From Metasolibacillus meyeri (lineage in GTDB: Bacteria; Bacillota; Bacilli; Bacillales_A; Planococcaceae): a DNA stretch of 58,374 nt. Below are positions 17,955-27,539 of this stretch, piece after piece. The stretch is taken from NCBI RefSeq assembly GCF_003049505.1, contig NZ_PYWN01000034.1, positions 1 through 58,374 on the forward strand. Direction: 5' to 3'. The stretch's first letter is position 1. Each line of letters starts with the position of its first letter. Both the position numbers and the translations under genes were made by a program. The notes beneath the pieces are model-generated. The model did not search any database. It was not told the origin of the DNA and saw only the letters and a program-made list of their open reading frames with translations.

Positions 17955-18770
17955 ATGGAAAGCCGAGCACAATTACAGCAATATTTGCAGGAAATTGAGA
18001 AATGGGAGAAGGAACAACAAGGGCTTTGGTTTTGGGAGAAGTTAGGGAGAATCCCTTTTGTATTACTTGATAAGCTAACACCCTCTTTTGTACAAAAGAA
18101 GATTGCTTTATTAATGGATGAGTTAGGGAGCTATATTCAATCGGGTGGTAAATATTTGATTAATGAACAAGCAATGATAGCAAAAATTAGACATTATTCA
18201 TCGAATTGGACTATTAAAGATGTGCAAGATATTGGGCAAATTCCAGTCCACCATATGGTAGCGTTAAGTGAACAGTTACAGCAGGAGCGTGTGAAATTAG
18301 CTACTGTGCAAGGAGCTTCCACAGGGATTGGTGGTATTTTCACATTAGCAATCGATATTCCATTTATTTTAGGTGTAGCATTAAAAACATTACAGGAAAT
18401 TGCAATTATTCATGGGTACGATCCAAATGATAAAATGGAGCGTGTATTTATCATTAAATGTTTGCAGTTTGCCAGCGCTGATATCGTTGGGAAGGAAGCG
18501 ATTTTAAAGGACATTTCCTCCATGCATAATGCTGAACATACATCCGATACAATGATTGCTCAATTACAAGGGTGGCAGGAAGTGTTCAACACATACCGAG
18601 ACCAATTTGGCTGGAAAAAGCTATTTCAAATGATACCGGTTGTCGGGATTGTGTTTGGTGCATATGCGAACAAAGGGATGATACAGGACATTGCTGAAAC
18701 AGGAAATATGTTGTACAGAAAAAGAAGAGTTTACGAAAAATTAAAAGAGGCTGATGGAAAAATAGGTTAA
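17955..18770 (+). CDS. EcsC-family protein
   Basis: 271 residues from ATG 17955. The in-frame GTG 17946 is too close to the AAAGGA site. The sequence reads as an EcsC-family protein: a charged helical N-terminus, then a glycine-rich amphipathic or membrane-associated middle (TVQGASTGIGGIFTLAIDIPFILGVALKTL, about 118-147), and a second hydrophobic stretch IPVVGIVFGAYANKG near the end. EcsC occurs in the ecsABC transporter operon of Bacillus, but this copy stands alone without ecsA/B. Biochemical role is not established. Confidence 0.72.
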   Translation: MESRAQLQQYLQEIEKWEKEQQGLWFWEKLGRIPFVLLDKLTPSFVQKKIALLMDELGSYIQSGGKYLINEQAMIAKIRHYSSNWTIKDVQDIGQIPVHHMVALSEQLQQERVKLATVQGASTGIGGIFTLAIDIPFILGVALKTLQEIAIIHGYDPNDKMERVFIIKCLQFASADIVGKEAILKDISSMHNAEHTSDTMIAQLQGWQEVFNTYRDQFGWKKLFQMIPVVGIVFGAYANKGMIQDIAETGNMLYRKRRVYEKLKEADGKIG

Positions 18771-18831
18771 TACCTATGTTTTCTGTCAGCCCCTTTTTGA
18801 GTATATAAAATGAAATAAAAGTGCGAATTGG

Positions 18832-19650
18832 TTAGATTGTATTTGCTTTTAGACGCCATAAGGCGATGTCGTCTGTCACTAGACGCTCAACTTTTTGCTG
18901 TAGCATACGCTTCTTTAATTCGCGTTCTGCTACTTGTTCAGCGATTTGATAAATTGATGCGACTTCAGCTGTTGTGAGTGTTTGGAAACGAATGAATAGT
19001 TCATCTAGTGTAGGAAGTGGTTGGCGCACAAGCTGATCTTGAATCATTTCTCGTAAAATGTGCTCATATACTTCGTAGTCATATAAACCACCTACTTTTA
19101 AGCCTTCATCTTCCACATTTTCGTTGAAAAAGACGATACTTGGTACTTCATTAACTTCCATTTCACGGGTAATGTATAAATCACATTGAAAGGCATGTGC
19201 TGCTTCCTTTGAGCCAAAATCAACAGTAAATTCATTCATATCTAATTGTACTTCAGATGCAATTTCGGTCAGTGCAACATGTGAAAGTATATTTTTTGTT
19301 TGTAATGTAGCATGCTCCTGTAATTTTGATAAATAGCGAGAGCCAGCTCGTTTGCCTTGTAATTCTGCAGCTTTAATAGCTATTGAAGGCAATGCAGGGT
19401 GCGTAATATCTAGTTCATCTCCAGATAAACAACCTTTAATACGATTGCTTAAGCAGTTTAATGATGTTAATTCAGTACTTAATACGTAGCGCCAAGAAAA
19501 ATAATGCTCGTACTCCAATTGTAGCTTCCGTAGCACTGACTGCATCGCAAAGGAGTTTGGACATAATGGGTCGATGAAAATATACAGCTCAACTGGTTTG
19601 TTTATCGGTAAAGAGGCAGTAGGCTGTGATATCATCTGAATATTATTCAC
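18832..19650 (-). CDS. yjbH: ClpXP adaptor YjbH (SpxH) for Spx degradation
   Basis: 272-residue thioredoxin/DsbA-fold protein with GTG start, overlapping the yjbI stop by 4 nt. The opening strand ELYIFIDPLC and later segments (AALAFKAAELQGRKAG-like, EDEGLKVGGLYDYEVYE) match B. subtilis YjbH. YjbH presents Spx to ClpXP; stress aggregates it and stabilises Spx. The active-site-like motif here is CPNS (C30, S33) where I recall CPEC in B. subtilis, so the second cysteine is missing. spxA is in the same window. Confidence 0.9.
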   Translation of the reverse strand: MNNIQMISQPTASLPINKPVELYIFIDPLCPNSFAMQSVLRKLQLEYEHYFSWRYVLSTELTSLNCLSNRIKGCLSGDELDITHPALPSIAIKAAELQGKRAGSRYLSKLQEHATLQTKNILSHVALTEIASEVQLDMNEFTVDFGSKEAAHAFQCDLYITREMEVNEVPSIVFFNENVEDEGLKVGGLYDYEVYEHILREMIQDQLVRQPLPTLDELFIRFQTLTTAEVASIYQIAEQVAERELKKRMLQQKVERLVTDDIALWRLKANTI

Positions 19651-20045
19651 TCCGTTTCCTCCTCTTCGTTTGGTGAATTGACCATATGATGAGCAGTTAG
19701 CACAAGACGCTGATAATAAACTTCACGGAATTTCCCGTCTAAGCCTACTTCATCCATTGCCTCTGCCATACATTCAAGCCAAGCCTGTGCTCGATCAGGT
19801 GTTATTTTGAACGGCGCATGTCTGGCACGCATCATTGGATGACCATGTTCCTCGGTAAATAAGTTAGGTCCACCTAAGTACTGTGTTTGAAATTGGATCT
19901 GCTTGCGAGCTGTTTCGGTTAAATCCTCAGGGAAAATAGGGATAAGCTTCGGATGTTTGGCTACACGAGCATAAAAAGCATGAATGAGCTCAGATAGCTT
20001 TTCAGCACCAAGTTCCTCGTAAGGAATCGTATATTTTCGATTCAT
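19647..20045 (-). CDS. yjbI: truncated hemoglobin (group II, YjbI type)
   Basis: 132-residue 2-on-2 globin. Proximal heme ligand H76 in RARHAPFKI and distal B10 tyrosine Y25 in HAFYARV are present, as is the group II tryptophan in AQAWLECM. Group II globins bind O2 and NO and are linked to oxidative or nitrosative stress. First gene of the yjbI-yjbH pair (4-nt overlap), which ties the globin to Spx turnover as in B. subtilis. Confidence 0.93.
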   Translation of the reverse strand: MNRKYTIPYEELGAEKLSELIHAFYARVAKHPKLIPIFPEDLTETARKQIQFQTQYLGGPNLFTEEHGHPMMRARHAPFKITPDRAQAWLECMAEAMDEVGLDGKFREVYYQRLVLTAHHMVNSPNEEEETE

Positions 20046-20178
20046 AGTGATACTCCTTTGTACTTACAATTACATTTTCTATGTGAAAGCATGTGTTTTT
20101 ACTATGACATTATATTTATTCTAACAACGTCTATCCTTTTTCTCAAACAAAGCGCTCTTTAACAATTTTAGGAAAGTG

Positions 20179-20862
20179 TTAAGCGTTGTAATATTTTAGA
20201 ACTTTTTGTACGTAGCTTTGTGTTTCTTTGAATGGTGGAATGCCGTTATATTTTTTTACATTGCCAGGTCCGGCATTATAAGCTGCTAACGCGGTTTCGA
20301 GATTTTGACCGAATTGGTTTAGCATTTGACGTAAGTATTTTGCGCCTCCCATAATGTTTTGCTCCGTATCAGTAGGGTTTTGTATGCCTAAATACTTTGA
20401 AGTGCCTGGCATTAATTGCATTAAGCCGACAGCGCCTGCTGTGCTAATGACTTCAGGATTAAAATTAGATTCCTGTTTCATCACGGCTGCAATTAATTTT
20501 TCAGGTAAGTTATAGGTTGCTGCAGCTTTAGCAATTGTATCTTTATAACGATTTGCACCTGTTAACGAATCATTAAATGCCCCTTGTCCTGTGTATTCAG
20601 TAACGTATTGCTCAAGCGGTGAGCTCGTTACAGCACTCCCATATAAAAAAGCATCTAAATATTTTGTTTGTGTTCCTACACCACCTGTTTGCATGAATGT
20701 CTGCTCATTGCTTAAGCTTTCAGTCAACCCAGATTGTTGTGATTGTAAAATATCGCCGAGCATTTCATTGAATAACGCACTGTTTGAATCATTAAACGTC
20801 GTGTTACCAACAGATTGCATTGCCTGTATTTCCATTAATATTTTCATTGCTTTAATATCCAT
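20179..20862 (-). CDS. cwlQ: lytic transglycosylase CwlQ/YjbJ type
   Basis: 227 residues. The C-terminal SLT domain (about 106-227) carries catalytic E131 in AVMKQESNFNP, then GAVGLMQLMPGT, and AYNAGPGNV, the standard soluble-lytic-transglycosylase motifs. It cleaves glycan strands of peptidoglycan. A low-complexity Q/S/T-rich N-terminal region (about 20-100) makes it longer than I recall for B. subtilis CwlQ. No clear signal peptide. Overlaps the end of yjbK by 11 nt. Confidence 0.88.
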   Translation of the reverse strand: MDIKAMKILMEIQAMQSVGNTTFNDSNSALFNEMLGDILQSQQSGLTESLSNEQTFMQTGGVGTQTKYLDAFLYGSAVTSSPLEQYVTEYTGQGAFNDSLTGANRYKDTIAKAAATYNLPEKLIAAVMKQESNFNPEVISTAGAVGLMQLMPGTSKYLGIQNPTDTEQNIMGGAKYLRQMLNQFGQNLETALAAYNAGPGNVKKYNGIPPFKETQSYVQKVLKYYNA

Positions 20863-21451
20863 CGTTACGCTCCTTCTCCTTTAGCGCTGCTGCAAAACGG
20901 GCAATTTTCTTGTCTGCATGTGCAATTGGAATATTGTGATTTGCTAAAAATTGTTGGAAAACTGTATGTCCAACGGTTTCGTCTGTTGCTTCATATTCTA
21001 CCTCATAATCATCGCGCTGCAAATAAAAAGAGTGATCTAGTACGAGTAAACCTCCTTCATATGGGATTTCTACACGCGCTGTTGCAAGTGTGCCGAACAG
21101 CGCAAGTTGCTCTATTGCAATGTTACGCTCTTGTAATCTTGCAATAACAGTCGGTGCTGTTAATTGTCCACCTTGTAAAATTTGCTTTGCTTCTTCCTCT
21201 GTTAGAATATCGGTTGTTTCGATATGTGTATAATCATTTGTTTTTTCTTTTAATGTACATTCAATTTTATTCGGTAATATGCGAATTCGCAATCCGCTTT
21301 CAATTGACTTCAATTGAAAATCAGCCGTGTCGAAATAATGATTTTCCTGCCGAACGGCTTCTTCCTCTCGAATGTCGAATGCTGCCAGTAATTCGTCGTA
21401 TTTTGTTTTCGACAACATATTTTTAAATTCGATTTCAATTTCATGATTCAT
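20852..21451 (-). CDS. yjbK: CYTH-domain phosphohydrolase-like protein YjbK
   Basis: 199 residues from ATG 21451 (ATG 21454 also possible), preceded by AAGGATGA. The N-terminal EIEIEFK is the ExExK signature of the CYTH/triphosphate-tunnel fold, with further charged strands (HYFDT, LRIRI, CTLKEK, DHSFY, DDYEVEYE). Such enzymes hydrolyse or bind triphosphates. Neighbouring yjbM makes (p)ppGpp and nadK uses ATP, but a specific substrate is unknown. Confidence 0.85.
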   Translation of the reverse strand: MNHEIEIEFKNMLSKTKYDELLAAFDIREEEAVRQENHYFDTADFQLKSIESGLRIRILPNKIECTLKEKTNDYTHIETTDILTEEEAKQILQGGQLTAPTVIARLQERNIAIEQLALFGTLATARVEIPYEGGLLVLDHSFYLQRDDYEVEYEATDETVGHTVFQQFLANHNIPIAHADKKIARFAAALKEKERNDGY

Positions 21452-21733
21452 CATATTTCATCCTTTTTTTCATATTTAGAGTTTATTCATTTTCATAGTT
21501 TGACATCAACTAATTTTGCAATGCCCTCATAATTCATTGCTATTTTAAATATTTTGCCTGTCTTATCTGCCGATTTCACCTTTCTGCACAACAATGCTGT
21601 TGTTGCTAATATCTTTTGCTGAAGCATATATATGCAAAAACATTGGGGAAACTGAATAAAAAGCACACTGCATCCCTTTTCATCGTATGGTAAAATAGGG
21701 AGAGAATGATATTTAGAAAGGAAGTACAAACAA

Positions 21734-22108
21734 GTGCGTAAAGTATATACAATACAAAAGTTTGAACAAATACATAACGATATTTATTTTAGTTTACACG
21801 ATAGTGAGCAGGCGATTCAAATCCAACCGAGAGGACAAGTTATTGTCGATTCAGATAATATGGCGTTTATTTATATCGTGGAGGAGGATGGTGTATATAG
21901 TTATTTAAGTTTTCCGCAAACGATATGGGCGGCATTATTACAAATTGCGCAAAATAAGCGCGACCCATTTTTAGCCCCTAATTTGCTCTTGCCTAATTTT
22001 GCAGAGGAACTTGAGTATCTATTGTGGAATATTCAAGATAATGAAAACTACGGTAAAGAATTTGTTCAAGCTGTAGGTGAGGAATTTGCAGCTATTTATC
22101 TTGATTAA
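21734..22108 (+). CDS. yjbL: YjbL-type conserved protein
   Basis: 124 residues starting GTG after AAAGGAAG. Acidic, no membrane segment, no catalytic motif I can name. Size and place between yjbK and yjbM correspond to B. subtilis yjbL, of unknown function. The upstream 280-base divergent region from yjbK holds no other credible gene. Confidence 0.72.
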   Translation: MRKVYTIQKFEQIHNDIYFSLHDSEQAIQIQPRGQVIVDSDNMAFIYIVEEDGVYSYLSFPQTIWAALLQIAQNKRDPFLAPNLLLPNFAEELEYLLWNIQDNENYGKEFVQAVGEEFAAIYLD

Positions 22109-22285
22109 ATGAAGAAGCGAGAAACGCCCATTGAATAAAGGTAGAGCTTTAGAGGGGAAAGATAATGATTAAAATTACTCATAATCAATAAATTCGATTG
22201 CATATATTACGATTTGTGGAGTAAATGAAAAGGCGTAATGTATTGCTGAAATAGGGATGCTATTTCATATGAGGAGGATGTTGTG

Positions 22286-22960
22286 ATGGGCCAATGGGAT
22301 GTTTTTTTAAGCCCTTATAAGCAAGCAGTAGAGGAGCTAAAAATAAAGTTAAAAGGTATGCGCTCGCAGTTTAATATTGTTGGTGGGAATTCGCCAATTG
22401 AATTTGTCACAGGGCGCGTAAAGCCTTTAGCGAGCATTTATGATAAATCATTAGAAAAAGGAATCGTATTTGAGCCTTCTCAGCAATTGGCAAAAGAGTT
22501 ACAAGATATTGCAGGACTGCGCATTATGTGTCAATTTGTCGATGATATTGCGACAGTGACCGAGCTTATTCGACAGCGTGAAGATTTTACAATTGTAGAG
22601 GAAAAGGACTATATTACACATAGTAAACCAAGTGGTTATCGATCACATCATATGATTGTCGAATATCCCGTTGAAACGATACATGGCAAACAAGTGGTTT
22701 TAGCGGAAATTCAAATCCGAACATTAGCGATGAATTTTTGGGCTTCAATTGAGCATTCATTAAACTATAAATATAAAGGAGCTTTTCCAGAAGAGATTCA
22801 AGCTCGCTTGCAAAGCGCCGCTGAAGCAGCATTTCGCTTAGATGAGGAAATGTCACAAATTCGCAATGAAATCCAAGAGGCACAAGTCTACTTTAACGAG
22901 GTAAAAGAAGCGCCAAGTGTAAAGCTACACGCTGAAAAAGATAAGGGGGGAAGCTTATGA
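22286..22960 (+). CDS. yjbM: small alarmone synthetase YjbM (RelP/SAS1 family)
   Basis: 224 residues from ATG 22286 (GTG 22283 adjacent), GAGGAGGA site. It is a stand-alone RelA/SpoT synthetase domain: [17 protein letters not shown] (ATP-binding region), [24 protein letters not shown], and the [25 protein letters not shown] signature. It makes (p)ppGpp from ATP and GDP/GTP with no hydrolase domain. ATGA overlap with nadK indicates translational coupling. Confidence 0.95.
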   Translation: MGQWDVFLSPYKQAVEELKIKLKGMRSQFNIVGGNSPIEFVTGRVKPLASIYDKSLEKGIVFEPSQQLAKELQDIAGLRIMCQFVDDIATVTELIRQREDFTIVEEKDYITHSKPSGYRSHHMIVEYPVETIHGKQVVLAEIQIRTLAMNFWASIEHSLNYKYKGAFPEEIQARLQSAAEAAFRLDEEMSQIRNEIQEAQVYFNEVKEAPSVKLHAEKDKGGSL

Positions 22961-23754
22961 CATCATTTGCAATTCAATCACGTCGCGATGCACAATCCAA
23001 TGAATTAGCAGAGCTAGCAACAGCATATTTACAAGAATTCGGTTTAACACATGATGAAGAAGAACCCGATATTGTACTTTCTATCGGAGGAGACGGAACG
23101 CTTTTACATGCTTTCCATCGTTATATCCACCGCTTAGATAAGGTTGCATTTGTCGGAATCCATACAGGACATTTAGGCTTTTATGCTGATTGGAAGCCAT
23201 CTGAATTGGAGAAGCTTGTATTATCGATAGCGAAAAAGGATTTTAATGTTGTCGAATATCCATTGTTGCAAGTAAATGTCAATCGTCATCATTCAGAAAC
23301 AAGTCATTATTTAGCCTTGAATGAGGCGACGATTAAATCACCTGATGTGACGCTGGTGATGGATGTAGAGTTAAATGGAACGCAATTTGAGCGCTTCCGT
23401 GGAGATGGCTTATGTGTTTCTACACCTTCTGGTAGTACCGCTTATAATAAGGCATTGGGGGGAGCTATTATTCACCCGACATTACCTGCATTCCAGTTAA
23501 CAGAAATGGCATCGATTAATAACCGTGTGTTCCGTACGGTAGGCTCTTCACTCGTATTTCCAGCGCATCATACATGCGTGTTAAAGCCAGTAAATGACCA
23601 ACGCTTTACGATTACAGTTGACCATATTCAATTGACAGAAGCCGATGTTAAATCAATTGCGTTCAATGTCGCAACAGAGCGTGTACGTTTTGCAAGATTC
23701 CGCCCATTCCCATTTTGGGAGCGTGTGCATGATTCGTTCATTTCAAATGAATAA
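22957..23754 (+). CDS. nadK: NAD kinase
   Basis: 265 residues. The GGDGT motif (44-48) and the NE motif in [11 protein letters not shown] mark the NAD kinase fold; [16 protein letters not shown] is the second conserved patch. Makes NADP from NAD and ATP. Overlaps yjbM by 4 nt and yjbO by 26 nt, so the three genes form one tightly packed unit, the B. subtilis yjbM-yjbN-yjbO order. Confidence 0.96.
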   Translation: MTSFAIQSRRDAQSNELAELATAYLQEFGLTHDEEEPDIVLSIGGDGTLLHAFHRYIHRLDKVAFVGIHTGHLGFYADWKPSELEKLVLSIAKKDFNVVEYPLLQVNVNRHHSETSHYLALNEATIKSPDVTLVMDVELNGTQFERFRGDGLCVSTPSGSTAYNKALGGAIIHPTLPAFQLTEMASINNRVFRTVGSSLVFPAHHTCVLKPVNDQRFTITVDHIQLTEADVKSIAFNVATERVRFARFRPFPFWERVHDSFISNE

Positions 23755-24643
23755 TATGGAAAATCGTTTTACATTACAGTTTGAAGTACAGCAAGAAATG
23801 CTTTTACGCGAGGCGATTGCATTATGGGGCATTTCCAAGCGCACATTAACAGCGATTAAGTTTGATGGTGGAGAAATTCTTGTTAATGGCGTAGAGCGCA
23901 ATGTACGTCATGTAGTTGTAGCGAGCGATATTATTACGATTGTCTTCCCATTGGAAGATGTGAGCGATGGGCTTACTCCACAGTATGGGGAGTTGACGAT
24001 TGTTTATGAGGACGAGGCTTTTTTGGTTATTGATAAACCGGCCTATATGAGTACAATTCCTTCCCGTGAACATCCGGATGGTAGTGTAGCGAATTTTGTG
24101 CTTGGTTATTTTCAGCAAAAGGGGCTTGCTTCAACTGTACATATTGTGACACGGCTTGATCGAGATACATCTGGTTTGCTTTGTATTGCTAAAAATCGAC
24201 ATATTCATCATTTAATGAGTGTGGCACAGCAGCAGGGTAATGTACATCGACAATATGAGGCGATTGTTTCTGGGGAGGCAATAAGTCAATCCATTGTGGA
24301 GCCGATTGGGCGTAAAGAGACGAGCATTATTGAACGAGAAGTGCGTCAGGACGGACAATTTGCACATACGGACGTTGAAGTGATAAAATACGGTAGATTA
24401 AATGGTTGTAACGTTTCCCATGTTCGTCTAACATTGCACACAGGTCGTACACATCAAATCCGAGTACATATGGCATATGTGGGACATCCACTTGTTGGAG
24501 ATGGGCTGTACGGTGGCGATCAACAAGTAATTAATCGTCAAGCATTACATTGTGTATCATTAACATTCCAGCACCCATTGACAAAGGAAGTGCTATCTTT
24601 TTGCAGTGAACTACCACAGGAATTGAGCAATTTGTTAAAGTAG
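23729..24643 (+). CDS. yjbO: RluD/RluA-family pseudouridine synthase YjbO
   Basis: 304 residues from ATG 23729, chosen because GGGAG lies 7 nt upstream inside nadK. Catalytic aspartate D144 sits in [13 protein letters not shown], and the [19 protein letters not shown] motif is intact. An S4-like RNA-binding segment precedes it (about 25-70). Isomerises uridine in rRNA or tRNA; exact site not predictable. Confidence 0.93.
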   Translation: MIRSFQMNNMENRFTLQFEVQQEMLLREAIALWGISKRTLTAIKFDGGEILVNGVERNVRHVVVASDIITIVFPLEDVSDGLTPQYGELTIVYEDEAFLVIDKPAYMSTIPSREHPDGSVANFVLGYFQQKGLASTVHIVTRLDRDTSGLLCIAKNRHIHHLMSVAQQQGNVHRQYEAIVSGEAISQSIVEPIGRKETSIIEREVRQDGQFAHTDVEVIKYGRLNGCNVSHVRLTLHTGRTHQIRVHMAYVGHPLVGDGLYGGDQQVINRQALHCVSLTFQHPLTKEVLSFCSELPQELSNLLK

Positions 24644-24657
24644 GGAATATTGATTGT

Positions 24658-24710
24658 TGAAAATCCACGTAGACGCTAACGGTTTAACCGTAAATCGAAG
24701 TGGATTTTTA
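24658..24710 (+). terminator. terminator after yjbO
   Basis: AAAATCCAC / GTGGATTTT outer stem with an inner ACGGTT-T-AACCGT palindrome, followed by TTATT. Confidence 0.7.
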
Positions 24711-24822
24711 TTATTTTAACTTTATGTAGCGGCAATTGTAAATTTTACATGTGTTTTTGAAATAATGATTTACGAACTTACTACATTGCTTGTATGATGA
24801 ATTTTGAGAGGAGGGGACAAGA

Positions 24823-26199
24823 ATGGTGGAACAAAAACGAGAAAATAATGAAGTGCGTTACAATGAAGAATTTTTACAAATGCTTTTAATGGAACAAGAA
24901 ATTGATGCTTTCCGAGAGCATTTTTTAGCACTTCATCCGTATGATCAGGCTAAATTTTATGAAAAGGTGGGACCAGACATACGTCAAACCATCTACTTAT
25001 ACTTGTCTCCTGAAGAAATGGCACTGATTTTCGAAGTCATCGATTTAGAAGATGATGAGTATGAGCAATTTTTAAGTGAGATGGACCCTGCATACGGTGC
25101 AGAAATGCTATCGCATATGTATACCGATGATGCAGTTGACGTTTTAAATGAGCTGGATAATGAGCAGCGCGAAAGCTTTTTAGAAATGATGGATAGCGAA
25201 ACCGCTGAGGAAATCAATGAATTATTAGGCTATGCGCAGTATACTGCCGGTGCGATTATGACGACCGAGTATGTAACGATTTTAGAAAACTCCACAGTTC
25301 GTTCAGCGATGGCTGTATTACGGAAAGAAGCCCCGAATGCAGAGACGATTTACTATATTTTCGTTGTCAATGACCAACGACAATTAGTTGGTGTTATGTC
25401 ACTACGTGATCTAATTATTGCGGACGAAGACATATTGATTCATGATATTATGAGTGAACGTGTCGTTTCAGTCAAGGTTGGCGATGATCAAGAGGATGTT
25501 GCGCAAATTATGCGAGATTATAATTTCTTAGCTATTCCTGTTATTGATGATAACAATGAATTGCAAGGGATTATTACGGTCGATGATATTATCGATGTAA
25601 TCGATGAAGAAGCATCGGATGACTATTCTAAACTTGCCGGTATTTCAGACGCAGATGATTTTGATGCAGGGCCGTTTAAAGCGGCGATGACTCGTTTGCC
25701 ATGGTTAATTATTTTGCTATTTTTAGGGATGTTTACGGCCAATTTGATGGGCCAATTTGAGGCAACCTTAGAAAAGGTGGCATTACTCGCTGTTTTTATC
25801 CCACTGATTTCAGGTACATCCGGTAATAGTGGAACACAAGCATTAGCCGTTGCGGTGCGCGGTATTGCAACAGGTGAGGTTAATGAACAAAGCAAGCTGA
25901 AGCTGCTCATGAAGGAATGCTTAACAGGGTTGTTCACAGGTCTTGCTTGTGGTGTAACGGTTGTTGCAATTATTTTCTTATGGAAGCATCAAATTACGAT
26001 TGGCTTATTAGTAGGCGCAGCGATTTGCTGTTCAATTTTAGTGGCAACAATTGCAGGCTCATTTATCCCATTATTAATGGATAAGCTAGGTATTGACCCA
26101 GCGGTTGCATCTGGTCCATTTATTACAACATTGAATGATGTAACAAGTATTTTAATTTATTTAGGCTTAGCTACCACATTTATCAATCAAATTATGTAA
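24823..26199 (+). CDS. mgtE: MgtE magnesium transporter
   Basis: 458 residues in three parts. An acidic helical N-domain (about 20-135) is followed by two CBS domains (about 140-262) and a membrane part with about five helices (about 285-458) including the conserved GTSGNSGTQALAV segment. MgtE is a dimeric Mg2+ channel closed by Mg2+ binding to the cytosolic domains. No Mg2+ riboswitch fits in the 110 bases upstream. GAGAGGAGGGG ribosome-binding site. Confidence 0.95.
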   Translation: MVEQKRENNEVRYNEEFLQMLLMEQEIDAFREHFLALHPYDQAKFYEKVGPDIRQTIYLYLSPEEMALIFEVIDLEDDEYEQFLSEMDPAYGAEMLSHMYTDDAVDVLNELDNEQRESFLEMMDSETAEEINELLGYAQYTAGAIMTTEYVTILENSTVRSAMAVLRKEAPNAETIYYIFVVNDQRQLVGVMSLRDLIIADEDILIHDIMSERVVSVKVGDDQEDVAQIMRDYNFLAIPVIDDNNELQGIITVDDIIDVIDEEASDDYSKLAGISDADDFDAGPFKAAMTRLPWLIILLFLGMFTANLMGQFEATLEKVALLAVFIPLISGTSGNSGTQALAVAVRGIATGEVNEQSKLKLLMKECLTGLFTGLACGVTVVAIIFLWKHQITIGLLVGAAICCSILVATIAGSFIPLLMDKLGIDPAVASGPFITTLNDVTSILIYLGLATTFINQIM

Positions 26200-26250
26200 C
26201 AAAGTTTAGCGATTTTGCATATGGTATGAAAAAAAGGTGGGCGATTGTCA

Positions 26251-26577
26251 ATGAAGTATCAACCACTACTTTTCATTAGAACACCGTCTTATGCGGTAGA
26301 ATTAACAGCAGCGGAACAGCAGGAGCTAGAAGAAAGCACTTCGATTTATGAGATGCCGCAAACAAATCAAATGACCAATTCTTTAATTGCACATCAATTA
26401 CGCTATTTCGCACGTCCCGTGATAAGAAATCGCGTACTCCTTGTCGTGCTGAAAAACGGCGAGCGTCTTGTTGGCACGATTGAGCATTTGAATGGAGCTG
26501 ATGTTGTCATGAAGGTGTTTGAACAAAAAACAGTTATTTCGGTGAAGGATATTGTAGCAATTCATACATCAAAATGA
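26251..26577 (+). CDS. small conserved protein with Sm-like C-terminal half
   Basis: 108 residues from ATG 26251; a TTG at 26245 is less likely given the AGGTGGGCGA site. The last 45 residues (VLLVVLKNGERLVGTIEHLNG and on) alternate hydrophobic and turn residues like an Sm-type or DUF2642-type five-strand barrel. No enzyme motif. Follows mgtE by about 50 bp and may share its transcript. Confidence 0.55.
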   Translation: MKYQPLLFIRTPSYAVELTAAEQQELEESTSIYEMPQTNQMTNSLIAHQLRYFARPVIRNRVLLVVLKNGERLVGTIEHLNGADVVMKVFEQKTVISVKDIVAIHTSK

Positions 26578-26619
26578 AAAAACGCATGAAATCAAATTTG
26601 GTTTCATGCGTTTTTTTAT
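26577..26619 (+). terminator. intrinsic terminator
   Basis: AAAAACGCATGAAA / TTTCATGCGTTTTT arms with T-run. Separates the mgtE unit from the PadR operon. Confidence 0.88.
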
Positions 26620-26627
26620 TGTTCTAA

Positions 26628-26676
26628 TATATCACTTTATGATATATTGTTTTTAGATATATCATAAAGTGATATA
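26628..26676. promoter_or_regulatory. doubled palindromic operator of the PadR operon
   Basis: Two 20-bp arms (26628-26647 and 26657-26676) are perfect reverse complements 9 bp apart. Each arm is itself a dyad, TATATCA-N5-TGATATA. This fits two dimer sites flanking or covering the promoter; TATAAT at 26673-26678 overlaps the right site. Autorepression by the adjacent PadR protein is the obvious inference. Confidence 0.82.
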
Positions 26677-26691
26677 ATTGGAGGTAATAAA

Positions 26692-27006
26692 ATGAAATCA
26701 ATGGAGCAATTAACAGATTCCGTATTTTACATAATGGCCGCTTTTACACAGCCTCGACACGGTTATGCAGTGATGAGTTTAATTGAAGAAACAACAAAAG
26801 GTACATTTATGATTGGCCCAGCTACGCTTTATACAATTATTAAAAAGCTATTAGAGCAAGAGCTAATTGTTTTGGACGATGCTTCCGATTCGAGGCGTAA
26901 AATTTATTTACTAACAGCTAAAGGACGTGCGATTTTAACAGAGGATATTGAACGAAGAAAAGTGATGATTCAACTAGCAGAAGCAGGGTTAAGAGGTGAG
27001 GAATGA
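26692..27006 (+). CDS. PadR-family transcriptional regulator
   Basis: 104 residues, the short PadR-s1 type. The winged helix is plain: HGYAVMSLIEETTKGTFMIGPATLYTIIKKLLEQELI with the conserved GPATLYT, then the wing SRRKIYLLTAKGRAIL, plus a short dimer helix. PadR proteins of this size are usually autorepressors controlling a membrane or stress gene beside them. Start overlaps nothing; GGAGGT lies 7-8 nt upstream. The next gene overlaps its stop by 4 nt. Confidence 0.92.
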   Translation: MKSMEQLTDSVFYIMAAFTQPRHGYAVMSLIEETTKGTFMIGPATLYTIIKKLLEQELIVLDDASDSRRKIYLLTAKGRAILTEDIERRKVMIQLAEAGLRGEE

Positions 27007-27539
27007 TGAAAACAAAATATATGATGTCAGGTGGTTTAGCTTTTAGCGAGCAGAAGGATATGGAGAGGCTACGCAAAAAATCACAACAAGGATGGCATGT
27101 GAAGAATTTTAAATTTATGGGTTATGGATTGGAACAAGGGGAACAAGAAGATTGGATTTACAGCATAGATTATCGCTTAGTAACACCAGAGGATGAGGAT
27201 GAATACTTTGATATGTTTACATTTTCAGGATGGACACATATATGCTCAGAAGCGGGTATGCATTTATTCAAGGCTCGCCCAGATACAGTACCAATTTATA
27301 GTGATTATTCGTCAAAAATAGATAAATTTTCACGTCAAGGGATGTATGTGAACCAAAGTGTATTATTTTTAGTCATTTTAAGCGCTGTATGTTGGGGATT
27401 ATGGGTATTTGGTCCACAAAATATAACAGGTATTTTTCGCATCGTATTTTTATGCTTACTTGTCATAACGATTCCAGCGATTATGACATGGGGTGCGATT
27501 CAGTGGCGTAAAGTGAAGGAGCGTAGCGATGATGAGTAA
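27003..27539 (+). CDS. DUF2812 membrane protein
   Basis: 178 residues (ATG 27003 or 27006). The N-terminal cytosolic half shows the DUF2812 pattern: SEQKDMERLRKKSQQGWHVKNF, then WIYSIDYR, then GWTHICSEAGMHLFKA. Two transmembrane helices follow (about 117-138 and 144-166) and a basic/acidic tail. DUF2812 proteins are very often encoded directly after a PadR-s1 gene, as here, and are thought to be its regulated partner. Molecular role unknown. Confidence 0.85.
   Translation: MMKTKYMMSGGLAFSEQKDMERLRKKSQQGWHVKNFKFMGYGLEQGEQEDWIYSIDYRLVTPEDEDEYFDMFTFSGWTHICSEAGMHLFKARPDTVPIYSDYSSKIDKFSRQGMYVNQSVLFLVILSAVCWGLWVFGPQNITGIFRIVFLCLLVITIPAIMTWGAIQWRKVKERSDDE

Noticed and set aside
21493-21729. 78-codon minus-strand frame between yjbK and yjbL
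   Set aside because: No start context or recognisable domain; lies in a divergent control region.
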